A stretch of DNA of 59,083 nt, from positions 1 to 59,083 of the forward strand of contig PKTU01000128.1 in the NCBI GenBank assembly GCA_002869005.1. The letters run 5' to 3'. Source of the stretch: Deltaproteobacteria bacterium. GTDB lineage: Bacteria > Desulfobacterota > Deferrisomatia > Deferrisomatales > BM512. This document shows positions 51,777 through 59,083 of the stretch, piece after piece. The first letter of the stretch is position 1, and the number at the start of each line of letters is the position of its first letter. The notes below the pieces were generated by a model. That model worked only from the letters and a program-made list of their open reading frames with translations. It was not told the DNA's origin and did not search any database. The position numbers and the translations under genes are program-made.

Positions 51777-51804
51777 TTGAAAACTGCGGCACAAGTTGTA
51801 AAAT
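51777..51804 (+). promoter_or_regulatory. Candidate sigma-70-type promoter for the DsbC-like operon
   Basis: TTGAAA (51777-51782) and TAAAAT (51799-51804) are separated by 16 bases, each one mismatch from consensus. Initiation near 51811 leaves about 28 bases of leader containing GGAGG. Confidence 0.6.
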
Positions 51805-51838
51805 ACGTTGTTACTCATCTATTAGCGGAGGGCTTGGT

Positions 51839-52633
51839 TTGAATTACAAGGCATTGAAAATACTACTTATCGGCGCAACTCTCACCCTGCTTGGCTCAGG
51901 AGCATTCGCCTTTGGCGGGTGCAGCGAGGGGGAATGCAAGGATTGCCACAGCCTCTCAATCGAGCAGGCGCAAGAAGCGATAGAGCCGCTAGGGGTCAAA
52001 TCAGAAGTTACAGACGTAAGATTTTCTCAGGTGCCGGGGCTATGGGAAGTTGCCGTGACCGACAAGAAGGGGGGGCAGATACCTGTGTATCTGGACTTCT
52101 CCCTCAGCCATCTCATTCAGGGCGACATAATTGAGATCGCGACCCGCCAGTCGCTGACGAGGATGCGTCACGCCGAATTAAACCATATCAACCCATCTGT
52201 AATTCCACTGGAAGATGCGGTTGTGCTTGGCGATCCCGAGGCAAAGCACAAAGTTATCGTTTTCGATGACACCGAGTGCCCATTTTGCAAGAAGATGCAG
52301 GGTGAGATGCATAAGGTCGTTGAGAAGAGAAAGGACATCGCCTTCTTTATAAAGATGCTACCCCTCAAGATTCATCCAAACGCCCGGGACAAGGCGACGG
52401 CGATAATCTGCGAAAAGTCAATTGAGCTGCTGGACAAGAGCCTCGCCGGTGAAGAGATCCCACCGCCGACATGTGAAACCGACGTCATCGAGAAGAATGC
52501 AGAGCTGGCTGCCGGGTTGGGCATTAAATCCACCCCAACCGTAATCCTGCCGGACGGTCGAATCTTTCCAGGGGCCAAGAGCGCAGAAGATATAATTTCG
52601 CTAGTGGACAACCCTTTTGAGGATGGCAAGTAA
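51839..52633 (+). CDS. DsbC-like thioredoxin-fold protein with an N-terminal CXXCH motif
   Basis: A 264-residue exported protein: signal peptide to about residue 25, then CSEGECKDCH with CKDCH matching a haem c attachment motif (C33, C36, H37), a dimerisation-like domain (40-120; GLWEVAVTDKKGGQIPVYLDF) and a thioredoxin domain with the active site CPFC (C147-C150) and the cis-Pro loop STPTVILP. DsbC-type proteins isomerise disulfides in the periplasm. The TTG start has GGAGG 7 bases upstream. It lies 20 bp before the TfpX/TfpZ-like gene, so pilin folding is a plausible role. Confidence 0.88.
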   Translation: MNYKALKILLIGATLTLLGSGAFAFGGCSEGECKDCHSLSIEQAQEAIEPLGVKSEVTDVRFSQVPGLWEVAVTDKKGGQIPVYLDFSLSHLIQGDIIEIATRQSLTRMRHAELNHINPSVIPLEDAVVLGDPEAKHKVIVFDDTECPFCKKMQGEMHKVVEKRKDIAFFIKMLPLKIHPNARDKATAIICEKSIELLDKSLAGEEIPPPTCETDVIEKNAELAAGLGIKSTPTVILPDGRIFPGAKSAEDIISLVDNPFEDGK

Positions 52634-52653
52634 GTAATATTCGGGATTGACTT

Positions 52654-53406
52654 ATGACCCGTAAAAAGGCTTTCGCGCTACACCTGGGATTCAGCGCCCT
52701 AGTACTCGCCGCGGTGGTATCTTTGTTCTCGCTTTGGTGGTTTCCCCCGCCCTACTTCTTCACGGAGGGCGGGTGGAGGCTGCTCAGATTGATCCTGTTT
52801 GTGGATTTGACCATAGGGCCGCTACTCACCCTCATCGTCTTCAACACCAGGAAACCACGCAAGGAGCTTAGACGAGACCTTTCCGTTGTCGTCCTTCTCC
52901 AGATCGCAGCCCTTTTAAGCGGCCTTTTCACCGTTTATCTTCAAAGGACATCGGCAGTTGTCTACGCGGACGGCTTCCTCTATACGATGGATCACCAAAG
53001 CGCGGCTGAGATACCCGGCCTGCTTGACATACACTCCGACAATAGAGGCCCCCTCTATGCCGTAATAGATCTGCCGGATGATTTTGACGAGCGTCAAAAG
53101 CTCAGGTTCAAGTCGCTACGCACTGGAGTACCCCTTTATAATCACTCTGAATTTCTGACCCCCCTCGATGACGGGGGGCGTAAAGAAATCGAACATTCCA
53201 TGCTCCCCCTTGAGGAACTTCTTGAGCTCTACGGCGGAGCAAAGGAACGCATTTTAAAGGAAATTTCATCTACAGGGCTCAAGGATGACGGTCTATACAT
53301 TCTCCCTGCTTACGGCCGCTATTCGACCTTTATCTTGCTGCTTGAGCGCGACAGCTTAAAAATTGCCGGGTACGTACCCGATCTAAAAAAGGGAAGTTCT
53401 CAGTAA
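52654..53406 (+). CDS. TfpX/TfpZ-type pilin accessory protein
   Basis: A 250-residue inner-membrane protein with three membrane helices (about 9-30, 42-63, 78-97) and the family pattern SLWWFPPPYFFTEGGWRLLRLILFVDLTIGPLLTLIVF (seen in two parts), then KELRRDLSVVVLLQIAALLSGLFTVYLQR and a periplasmic domain. TfpX/TfpZ proteins assist specific type IV pilins. Together with the upstream DsbC-like gene it forms a small envelope unit, distant from the pilB-R block. Confidence 0.82.
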   Translation: MTRKKAFALHLGFSALVLAAVVSLFSLWWFPPPYFFTEGGWRLLRLILFVDLTIGPLLTLIVFNTRKPRKELRRDLSVVVLLQIAALLSGLFTVYLQRTSAVVYADGFLYTMDHQSAAEIPGLLDIHSDNRGPLYAVIDLPDDFDERQKLRFKSLRTGVPLYNHSEFLTPLDDGGRKEIEHSMLPLEELLELYGGAKERILKEISSTGLKDDGLYILPAYGRYSTFILLLERDSLKIAGYVPDLKKGSSQ

Positions 53407-53458
53407 TCCCTACCCTTTGCCTACCTCCCTGTTATGATAATTAAAAGGAGGGATACCG

Positions 53459-54925
53459 ATGGCCCGATACCAGTACGACATTGGAATATTAGGAGGTGGC
53501 TCCGCCGGGCTTACCGTCGCGGCGGGCGGGGCGCGATTCGGAGCAAAGACAATCCTCATAGAGAAGAGCGGCAAGCTGGGCGGCGACTGCCTGCATTACG
53601 GCTGCGTCCCCTCAAAAACCCTCATAAGAAGCGCTCAGATCTGGGCGGACGCGCGCCGTTCGGCCGAGTTCGGCCTGCCGGAGGCAGTGCTTCCGCCGGT
53701 TGATATTGAGAAGGTGATGGAACGTGTCCGGGAAGTGATAGCGTCCATACAGCCGCATGACTCACCTGAAAGGTTCTGCTCATTAGGTGTTGAGACGCGC
53801 TTTGGAGACGCTTCATTCAATGACCCCCATACAGTCTCCCTGAATGGAGAGGAGATAAGCGCAAAGAACTGGGTGATAGCCACAGGTTCGCGCCCCGCAA
53901 TTCCTCCGGTTGAGGGCCTGGAAGAGGTGGACTTTCTCACTAACGAGACGATATTCGGCATAAAGAAGCTACCCGGTAAACTCCTGATCCTTGGCGGCGG
54001 CCCGATAGGGATTGAGTTCGCGCAGGCTTTTTCCAGCTTGGGCTCCGAGGTGACCATAGTTGAATTCATGGACACCATTATGCCGAGGGAGGACAAGCCG
54101 ATCTCAGATGCGCTGGCGGTGTTGCTGAGATCCGGCGGAGTCGAGCTCCTTACGGCGACGGCAGCTCAGACGGCTCGCCGCGAAGGGGAGAAGGTGGTCC
54201 TCTCAATCGCGCCAAGCAAGGGGGGCGAACCGAGGGAGATCTCGGGAGACGAGCTTTTGGTGGCAACGGGCAGGAGGCCAAATATAGAGGGGCTCTCCCT
54301 TGAGAAGGCCGGAGTGGCGTACACGCGTAAGGGCATAACAATCAACTCTAGAACGCGCACCAGCGCCAAACACATTTACGCCTGCGGCGACGTTACAGGG
54401 GAGATGAACTTCACCCATGTCGCCGGCTATCACGGCTCTACAGCGTTGACTAACATAGTCCTTCATCTGCCGAAGAAGCTCGATTATTCCAAAGTGCCAT
54501 GGTGCATCTACACGTCGCCGGAGGTAGCGGGGGTTGGTCTTAGTGAGCGTGAAGCCACTGAGAAGGGGATCAAGTACAGGCTATTGGAGGAGAAATTCTC
54601 CCAAAATGACCGGGCCCTTGCAGAGGGTGAGGAGAGCGGCTTCGTTAGGATTATAGCCTCTCCAAAGGGCCATGTGCTGGGGGCGAGAATTGTGGGGGCG
54701 AATGCAGGCGAGCTAATTCACGAGTGGGTTATCGCCATGAACGCGAAGCTAAAGCTCTCCACAATAGCCGGCACGGTACACACCTACCCAACACTGTCGG
54801 AGATATCCAAACGAGTTTCGGGGAGCTTCTATGAAGATGCCCTTTTCGGAAAGCGCACGAGGTGGCTTTTGCGCCTTCTCTTCAAATTCCAGGGGCGCGC
54901 TTGTTATCCCCCGGATAAAGGCTAA
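53459..54925 (+). CDS. FAD-dependent pyridine nucleotide-disulfide oxidoreductase
   Basis: A 488-residue class I flavoprotein disulfide reductase. It has GGGSAGLTVA (FAD), the redox disulfide GGDCLHYGCVPSK, the NAD(P) site LILGGGPIGIEFAQAFSSLG, CGDVTGEMNFTHVAGYHG and the dimer-interface HTYPTLSEISKR. It resembles dihydrolipoamide dehydrogenase and mercuric reductase-like proteins but lacks the N-terminal metal-binding domain and the C-terminal Cys pair of MerA. No lipoyl-complex genes are adjacent. AAAAGGAGGG precedes the ATG. The stop overlaps that of gnd (CTAA). Confidence 0.9.
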   Translation: MARYQYDIGILGGGSAGLTVAAGGARFGAKTILIEKSGKLGGDCLHYGCVPSKTLIRSAQIWADARRSAEFGLPEAVLPPVDIEKVMERVREVIASIQPHDSPERFCSLGVETRFGDASFNDPHTVSLNGEEISAKNWVIATGSRPAIPPVEGLEEVDFLTNETIFGIKKLPGKLLILGGGPIGIEFAQAFSSLGSEVTIVEFMDTIMPREDKPISDALAVLLRSGGVELLTATAAQTARREGEKVVLSIAPSKGGEPREISGDELLVATGRRPNIEGLSLEKAGVAYTRKGITINSRTRTSAKHIYACGDVTGEMNFTHVAGYHGSTALTNIVLHLPKKLDYSKVPWCIYTSPEVAGVGLSEREATEKGIKYRLLEEKFSQNDRALAEGEESGFVRIIASPKGHVLGARIVGANAGELIHEWVIAMNAKLKLSTIAGTVHTYPTLSEISKRVSGSFYEDALFGKRTRWLLRLLFKFQGRACYPPDKG

Positions 54926-55827
54926 CCCCGCTTTACCGGGTGACCTCCAAATGCTCCCCGCATCGCCGAGAGGAGCTTGTCGGCATAGCTGGAATCATCC
55001 TGCGATTTGAAACGGTTGAAGAGAGCTGTCGAGATGACCGGCAGCGAAACACCCTGTTCAACTCCCTCAAGCACTGTCCAGCGTCCCTCCCCCGAATCGG
55101 GCACGAAGGGCGCCAGCCCATCAAGGCGCGGATTGTCAACAAGCGTGCCCGCCACGAGGTCAAGCAGCCAGGAGCGCACCACGCTGCCGTGCCGCCAAAT
55201 TTCCGAAATCTGAGCGAGGTTCAGACCGAACTCCTCCTTTGACTCCATTAGCTCGAACCCCTCGGCGTAGGCCTGCATAATTCCGTACTCGATTCCGTTA
55301 TGAACCATCTTTACGAAATGGCCCGCGCCAGAGGGCCCCACCCGTCCCCAGCCGAGATTCGGTGAGGGCGCCAGGGTCTCGAATATGGGCCGGATGCTCT
55401 CTACAACCGCTTCGTCGCCCCCGACCATCATCGAATACCCTTCTTCGAGACCCCAGATGCCTCCGCTGGTGCCTACGTCCACAAGGTGAATGCCGCTTGA
55501 TTCAAGAGCCTCCGCGTGCTTCAACGTCTCTTTGTAGTGGGAGTTGCCGCCGTCGATAACTATATCCTTCGGCGATAAGAGGTCACCGAGGTGGAGGAGG
55601 GTCGTCTCCGTCGGCTCGCCGGACGGTAGCATAACCCATACAATTTTAGGCGACGGCAGTTTACTCAGAGCATCCTCAACTGAGTCGGCGCCTTCGGCGC
55701 CTTCACTTACAAGGGCCTTGACAGCTTCTCCGTCAAGGTCGAAGGCGACCACTTCGTGCCCCCCGCGAATAAGGCGCAATGACATGTTGCCGCCCATCTT
55801 CCCCATGCCGAATATTGCCAGCTTCAT
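54922..55827 (-). CDS. gnd: 6-phosphogluconate dehydrogenase, short decarboxylating type
   Basis: A 301-residue enzyme of the short GndA/YqeC class, oxidising 6-phosphogluconate to ribulose 5-phosphate. It has IFGMGKMGGNMSLRLI (cofactor loop), VIDGGNSHYKET, DVGTSGGIWGLEEGYSMMVGG and the catalytic FVKMVHNGIEYGIMQAYAEG. It overlaps pgi by 4 bp. Confidence 0.95.
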   Translation of the reverse strand: MKLAIFGMGKMGGNMSLRLIRGGHEVVAFDLDGEAVKALVSEGAEGADSVEDALSKLPSPKIVWVMLPSGEPTETTLLHLGDLLSPKDIVIDGGNSHYKETLKHAEALESSGIHLVDVGTSGGIWGLEEGYSMMVGGDEAVVESIRPIFETLAPSPNLGWGRVGPSGAGHFVKMVHNGIEYGIMQAYAEGFELMESKEEFGLNLAQISEIWRHGSVVRSWLLDLVAGTLVDNPRLDGLAPFVPDSGEGRWTVLEGVEQGVSLPVISTALFNRFKSQDDSSYADKLLSAMRGAFGGHPVKRG

Positions 55828-57488
55828 CTTTGCCTCCCGAGTAGGGAATTCAACCCGTCAAGGATATTGCCTCGAATGTGAACCCTAAGCACACTTCGCC
55901 CTGCACTTTTAAGCGCGGCGGCGTCACCCAGCGCCTGAGCATCCTTCAACACCCCAAAAGTCATCTCTTCACCTGGTATTGCCAGGTCTTCCACGTCATC
56001 GCCGGTAATCTGTAAGTATCGTCCTCCGGTTGCGCCGCCCTTGTGCAGTTGCCCCGTGGAGTGTAGAAAGCGTGGTCCCAAGCCCAGCGTGACCGCGCGC
56101 CCGCTCACCTTTACGGCCTCCATTTTAAGGGCATTTAGCGCTTTAAATACAGAGGGATCTCTTCCCAGGTAAGACTGGATTGAGACATACCCGCCCTCCT
56201 CGGAGGAGGCAAAAAAATTCAGGACCGCTTCCCTTGCGCTTCCACCAACAGAGTCTCCGTAAAGCGCTGTGGGCCCATCTGCAAGGTCAGGCTTTGGCAT
56301 TGAGAAGGAGCCACGCTTTTCATATTCTACCAGCGCTTCACGTGCTGATTCCTTAGCAGCCTCCACGTCGGGCTGATTGAATGGGTGTATCCCCATCCTC
56401 CACCCTGCTGCTGCGGTTGCAAACTCAAAGATGAAGAAGAGACCGCCAAGGTCATACCTGTCATCAAGCTCAATTTTAATGACGGGGTGCCCTGCCATTG
56501 AAAGTCTCTCAAGTTGCTCCCCAAATGAAGCTTCGCCGCAATGGCTCAAGGAGAGGAAAATTCTGTCGTCGCAATAATCTTCCGGGTCTCCGAGTCCCTC
56601 CTGTATGACCGGCAAGAGGCCCTTCCCCGCTTTACCGGTTGATTCTGCAATAAGCTGCTCCGCCCAATCGGAGAATGGCCCCAGGGCGCTTTCAGACAAA
56701 AGAGTAAGCTTGTCCCTGCCCATTCTGGCGCACTCTCCGAGGAAAACGCCAAGCGACGCGGCAAGGTTCACCGCCAAAGGGCCCCTTGCCCTCTCCGCCT
56801 CGGCTGCGGCGCTTTTCAGGAGTTTGAGATCATCGACACCGGTAAGCGCAGCCGGCACCAGCCCAACCAGCGAGAGCGCAGAGTAGCGCCCCCCGATTTC
56901 GGTGTCATTTAGGTACGCAGCCCTAAAGCCGAAATCTTCGGCATGTTTGGCGAGCGCAGTCCCTGCCGTGGTGATAACTACGAAATGAGACGGGGCGTCT
57001 ATTTCACCTACCCGTTCAACCGTAAGTTTGAAAAAGTGCTTCATAAGCGAGATTGGTTCAACGGTTGTGCCGGATTTAGAGGATACTATGAAGAGAGTTT
57101 TCTCTGGGTCTATGCGCTTTGTGACTTCAATTATGTCCGCCGGTACAGTCGTATCCAGCACCTCAAGCAATAAACCATTACAATCTTTAAAGATCTTTGC
57201 AAAGAGCTCCGGTGCAAGGCTTGAGCCACCCATGCCAAGCAGCAAGACCCGCTCATAACCGTCAGCCAACAGGGTCTTTTTTAAAGCCAGTATTCCCGGT
57301 ATCTCACCCAGCATCTCTTCATGGACGTTCAGCCAGCCAAGTCTATCTACAATCTCATCCGGCGCATCGCTCCAAAGGGTGTAATCACACTTCCACAGCC
57401 GCTCAACCAGCCCAACCCTGTTAGCTTCCTCCAGGGCGCTTCGGTATCCCTCTTTAACTTCGCCGGGATTTATGGAAAGATTAATCAC
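55824..57488 (-). CDS. pgi: Glucose-6-phosphate isomerase, Tal-Pgi fusion type
   Basis: Interconverts glucose 6-phosphate and fructose 6-phosphate. The 554-residue protein has LLLGMGGSSLAPELFA, FIVSSKSGTTVEPISLM, the GGRYSALSLVGLVPAAL region and a C-terminal HSTGQLHKGG with the catalytic His and Lys. It resembles the isomerase half of bifunctional transaldolase/isomerase proteins. The GTG start overlaps the tal stop by 8 bp in another frame. Confidence 0.93.
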   Translation of the reverse strand: MINLSINPGEVKEGYRSALEEANRVGLVERLWKCDYTLWSDAPDEIVDRLGWLNVHEEMLGEIPGILALKKTLLADGYERVLLLGMGGSSLAPELFAKIFKDCNGLLLEVLDTTVPADIIEVTKRIDPEKTLFIVSSKSGTTVEPISLMKHFFKLTVERVGEIDAPSHFVVITTAGTALAKHAEDFGFRAAYLNDTEIGGRYSALSLVGLVPAALTGVDDLKLLKSAAAEAERARGPLAVNLAASLGVFLGECARMGRDKLTLLSESALGPFSDWAEQLIAESTGKAGKGLLPVIQEGLGDPEDYCDDRIFLSLSHCGEASFGEQLERLSMAGHPVIKIELDDRYDLGGLFFIFEFATAAAGWRMGIHPFNQPDVEAAKESAREALVEYEKRGSFSMPKPDLADGPTALYGDSVGGSAREAVLNFFASSEEGGYVSIQSYLGRDPSVFKALNALKMEAVKVSGRAVTLGLGPRFLHSTGQLHKGGATGGRYLQITGDDVEDLAIPGEEMTFGVLKDAQALGDAAALKSAGRSVLRVHIRGNILDGLNSLLGRQR

Positions 57489-58578
57489 CTTTTATACCCT
57501 TCACCTTCTCCTCAATAGCCGCAAGCAGGTCGACGTAAGCCTTTTCAAAGGCTTTTACGCCTTCATAAAGCAAATTATCCGTAATTTCATCCAGGTTGAT
57601 CCCATGCGCCTTCAATCTCTCTATACGCTCAAGGGCTCCATCGAGGTCTTCTGTTATCCGCTTCTCAATTACTCCGTGGTCCAAAAAGCTGTCGAGGGTC
57701 GCGGGCGGCATTGTGTTGACTGTGTCGGGGCCAATGAGGGTGTCGACGTAAAGGGTGTCCGGGTAATCAGGGTTTTTGGTGCCTGTTGACGCCCAGAGCG
57801 GGCGCTGTACCCTGGCGCCTGCCGCTGCGAGTTCGAACCAGCGTATAGAGGAGAAGATCGAGCGAAAAGCCTTGTAGATGATTCGCGAGTTGTCGACGGC
57901 TATCTTGCCCGTAATTGAGCGTTCTCCCTTCTCCTCCAATGCTTTATCAACAGCGGTATCGATACGGCTCACAAAGACGGAAGCGACGGAGGCGACCCTC
58001 GCCGGATTTCCGCCGCCGCTTAGCAACCTCTCCAGCCCCTTTACATATGCTTCCGCGACCGCTTTATATTGATCGAGGCTGAATATTAGCGTTACGTTTA
58101 CATTTATCCCCTTGGCTATAAGCTCTTCTATGGCAGGAATACCCTGTGGTGTGGCGGGAACTTTTATCATTACGTTCTCTTTGCCGAGCAAGGAGAAGAG
58201 CCTTTCAGCCTCCATGACGGTTTTTTCAGTCTCCGCCGACAGGTGCGGGCTGACCTCAAGGCTGACGTAACCATCGGAGCCCCCTGTATTGTCGTAGACC
58301 GTCTTCAGGATATCTGCTGCGCGGCCTATATCCTCAAGAGCCAAAGCCTCATAGATGGCTTCCGCTTCGCTTACACCGCTATTGACCAACGCCTTTATCG
58401 CCTCATCATAATCATCCGACCCCGCTATGGCCTTTTCAAATATCGAGGGGTTGGACGTGACTCCCCTGACACCCATTCCCACCAACTCCTCAAGCTTTCC
58501 GGACTCGGTGAACGAACGCTTTATGTAATCGAACCAAACTGCCTGCCCAACAGCCGACAACTTCTCAAGAATTTGCAT
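57481..58578 (-). CDS. tal: Transaldolase
   Basis: A 365-residue transaldolase of the long bacterial type: VWFDYIKRSF, GVTSNPSIFEKAI, IKVPATPQGIPAIEEL with the Schiff-base Lys, NVNVTLIFSLDQY and RPLWASTGTKNPDY. It transfers dihydroxyacetone units in the non-oxidative pentose-phosphate pathway. It is first in the tal-pgi-gnd run and divergent from zwf with 149 bp between starts. Confidence 0.95.
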   Translation of the reverse strand: MQILEKLSAVGQAVWFDYIKRSFTESGKLEELVGMGVRGVTSNPSIFEKAIAGSDDYDEAIKALVNSGVSEAEAIYEALALEDIGRAADILKTVYDNTGGSDGYVSLEVSPHLSAETEKTVMEAERLFSLLGKENVMIKVPATPQGIPAIEELIAKGINVNVTLIFSLDQYKAVAEAYVKGLERLLSGGGNPARVASVASVFVSRIDTAVDKALEEKGERSITGKIAVDNSRIIYKAFRSIFSSIRWFELAAAGARVQRPLWASTGTKNPDYPDTLYVDTLIGPDTVNTMPPATLDSFLDHGVIEKRITEDLDGALERIERLKAHGINLDEITDNLLYEGVKAFEKAYVDLLAAIEEKVKGIKGD

Positions 58579-58678
58579 TGTTTAACACCCTTCTTTCATA
58601 TCGTGGTTTTACATACTCTATTTATATTAACAGATTAGGCAATCTTTGCTCAGTGCCGGAGACCACATAAAGATAATT

Positions 58679-58687
58679 TGGTACAAT
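58679..58687 (+). promoter_or_regulatory. zwf: Candidate extended -10 promoter for zwf
   Basis: TGGTACAAT has the extended -10 form (TG-N-TACAAT, one mismatch) about 40 bases before the zwf ATG. No good -35 is visible at the expected distance. Confidence 0.35.
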
Positions 58688-58727
58688 AAAAAGAAGCGAA
58701 ACTGAACGTATCCAAACAGGAGATCCA

Positions 58728-59083
58728 ATGGAGCTCTTCACCACCAGAGTTTCAATGCAAGAGCATCTGTGCATCGAGCAAAAGCCTGAGCCCGCTGCAA
58801 TAATAATATTCGGCGGATGGGGGGACCTCACCAAGCGAAAGCTCCTCCCCTCGCTCTTCAACCTCCACAAGAGAAACCTCTTACCGGAGAGCTTCTACAC
58901 TATTGGCGCCCTCTCCTACCTTGACAGCCCTCAAAACGACGATGAATACCGGTCAAAGGCAGTTGATATCCTGGGCGCGGGGCAAGCCGAAGCTGAGTTT
59001 TCAAATAAACTATACTATTTGCCGGGGGATTATGACGACCCCGCTACCTACAAAGCTTTGGCGGATAAACTTTCAAAGCTGGA
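58728..59083 (+). CDS. zwf: Glucose-6-phosphate dehydrogenase, N-terminal part
   Basis: The frame runs off the right edge after about 118 residues. The motif IIIFGGWGDLTKRKLLPSLFNLH corresponds (in two overlapping parts) to the NADP-binding 'F-G-A-S-G-D-L-T-K-R-K' of the enzyme; here Ala-Ser is replaced by Gly-Trp. AGGAG lies 5 bases before the ATG. Together with gnd, tal and pgi it supplies the pentose-phosphate pathway and NADPH. Confidence 0.88.
   Translation, partial: MELFTTRVSMQEHLCIEQKPEPAAIIIFGGWGDLTKRKLLPSLFNLHKRNLLPESFYTIGALSYLDSPQNDDEYRSKAVDILGAGQAEAEFSNKLYYLPGDYDDPATYKALADKLSKL

Noticed and set aside
1-59083. A changed genetic code with stop codons read as Tyr
   Set aside because: TAA, TAG and TGA all end full-length genes with normal C-termini throughout the window.

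Overview
This GC-rich, gene-dense window reads as a chromosomal segment of a Gram-negative, probably anaerobic or facultatively anaerobic bacterium of the deltaproteobacterial type (Desulfuromonadota/Desulfobacterota or a sister lineage). The lineage call is inference. It rests on a Geobacter-like pilB-pilT-pilC-pilS-pilR order, oxygen-independent corrin-ring genes (cbiX, cbiD, cbiG, cbiET), LL-diaminopimelate aminotransferase, futalosine-type MqnA, an aldehyde:ferredoxin oxidoreductase, an AmmeMemoRadiSam-type radical SAM protein, and HolC and PcnB. No rRNA, tRNA, CRISPR array, insertion sequence or prophage was recognised. No stretch over 300 bases lacks a gene; the longest gaps are 51603-51838 (236 bp) and 15119-15311 (193 bp).

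Layout. 1-4688 (+): five genes with overlapping stops and starts, encoding two proteins with carboxypeptidase-regulatory-like domains, a beta-helix lipoprotein, a Tat-exported DUF362 protein and a membrane polyferredoxin. 4685-15118 (-): ribF, aroE, the pilB/T/C/S/R type IV pilus block and a frameshifted cobQ. 15312-21186 (-): xth, a nitroreductase, a radical SAM gene, a universal stress protein, an Rrf2 regulator, ispH and a second beta-helix protein. 21249-22543 (+): prmA-holC. 22548-29222 (-): fmdB-like, dapA, dapB, dapL (interrupted by an in-frame TAA), folK, a YHS-like small protein, a tungsten-type oxidoreductase, a class II aldolase and a small membrane protein. 29299-36002: a CDF metal transporter (+), mqnA (-), then ubiD-like, cysE, a secreted YidD-domain protein, a TPR membrane protein and ssb (+). 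36064-49588 (-): a receiver protein, a membrane pseudokinase fused to a DnaQ-type exonuclease, a GAF histidine kinase, the corrin genes cbiX-C-D-ET-F-G-H (cbiD interrupted by an in-frame TAG), then UPF0237/UPF0210, ybaK and an M20 peptidase. 49754-54925: a TPR protein (+), pcnB (-), then a DsbC-like protein carrying a CXXCH motif, a TfpX/TfpZ-like pilin accessory protein and a flavin disulfide oxidoreductase (+). 54922-59083: gnd, pgi and tal (-) divergent from zwf (+, cut by the window end), a pentose-phosphate block.

Most attention-worthy: (1) the pseudokinase-exonuclease fusion at 47094-49226, whose kinase half has lost the phospho-acceptor His while its nuclease half keeps the D/E/D/H/D residues, translationally coupled to a receiver protein; (2) the exported redox cluster at the left end; (3) three broken genes (cobQ frameshift, dapL TAA, cbiD TAG), the two nonsense codons both lying where family knowledge leads one to expect an aromatic residue, probably Tyr; (4) a terminator-like hairpin whose U-tract abuts the pilB ribosome binding site; (5) the secreted YidD-TPR pair. 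All family assignments come from reading the proteins; no database search was run.
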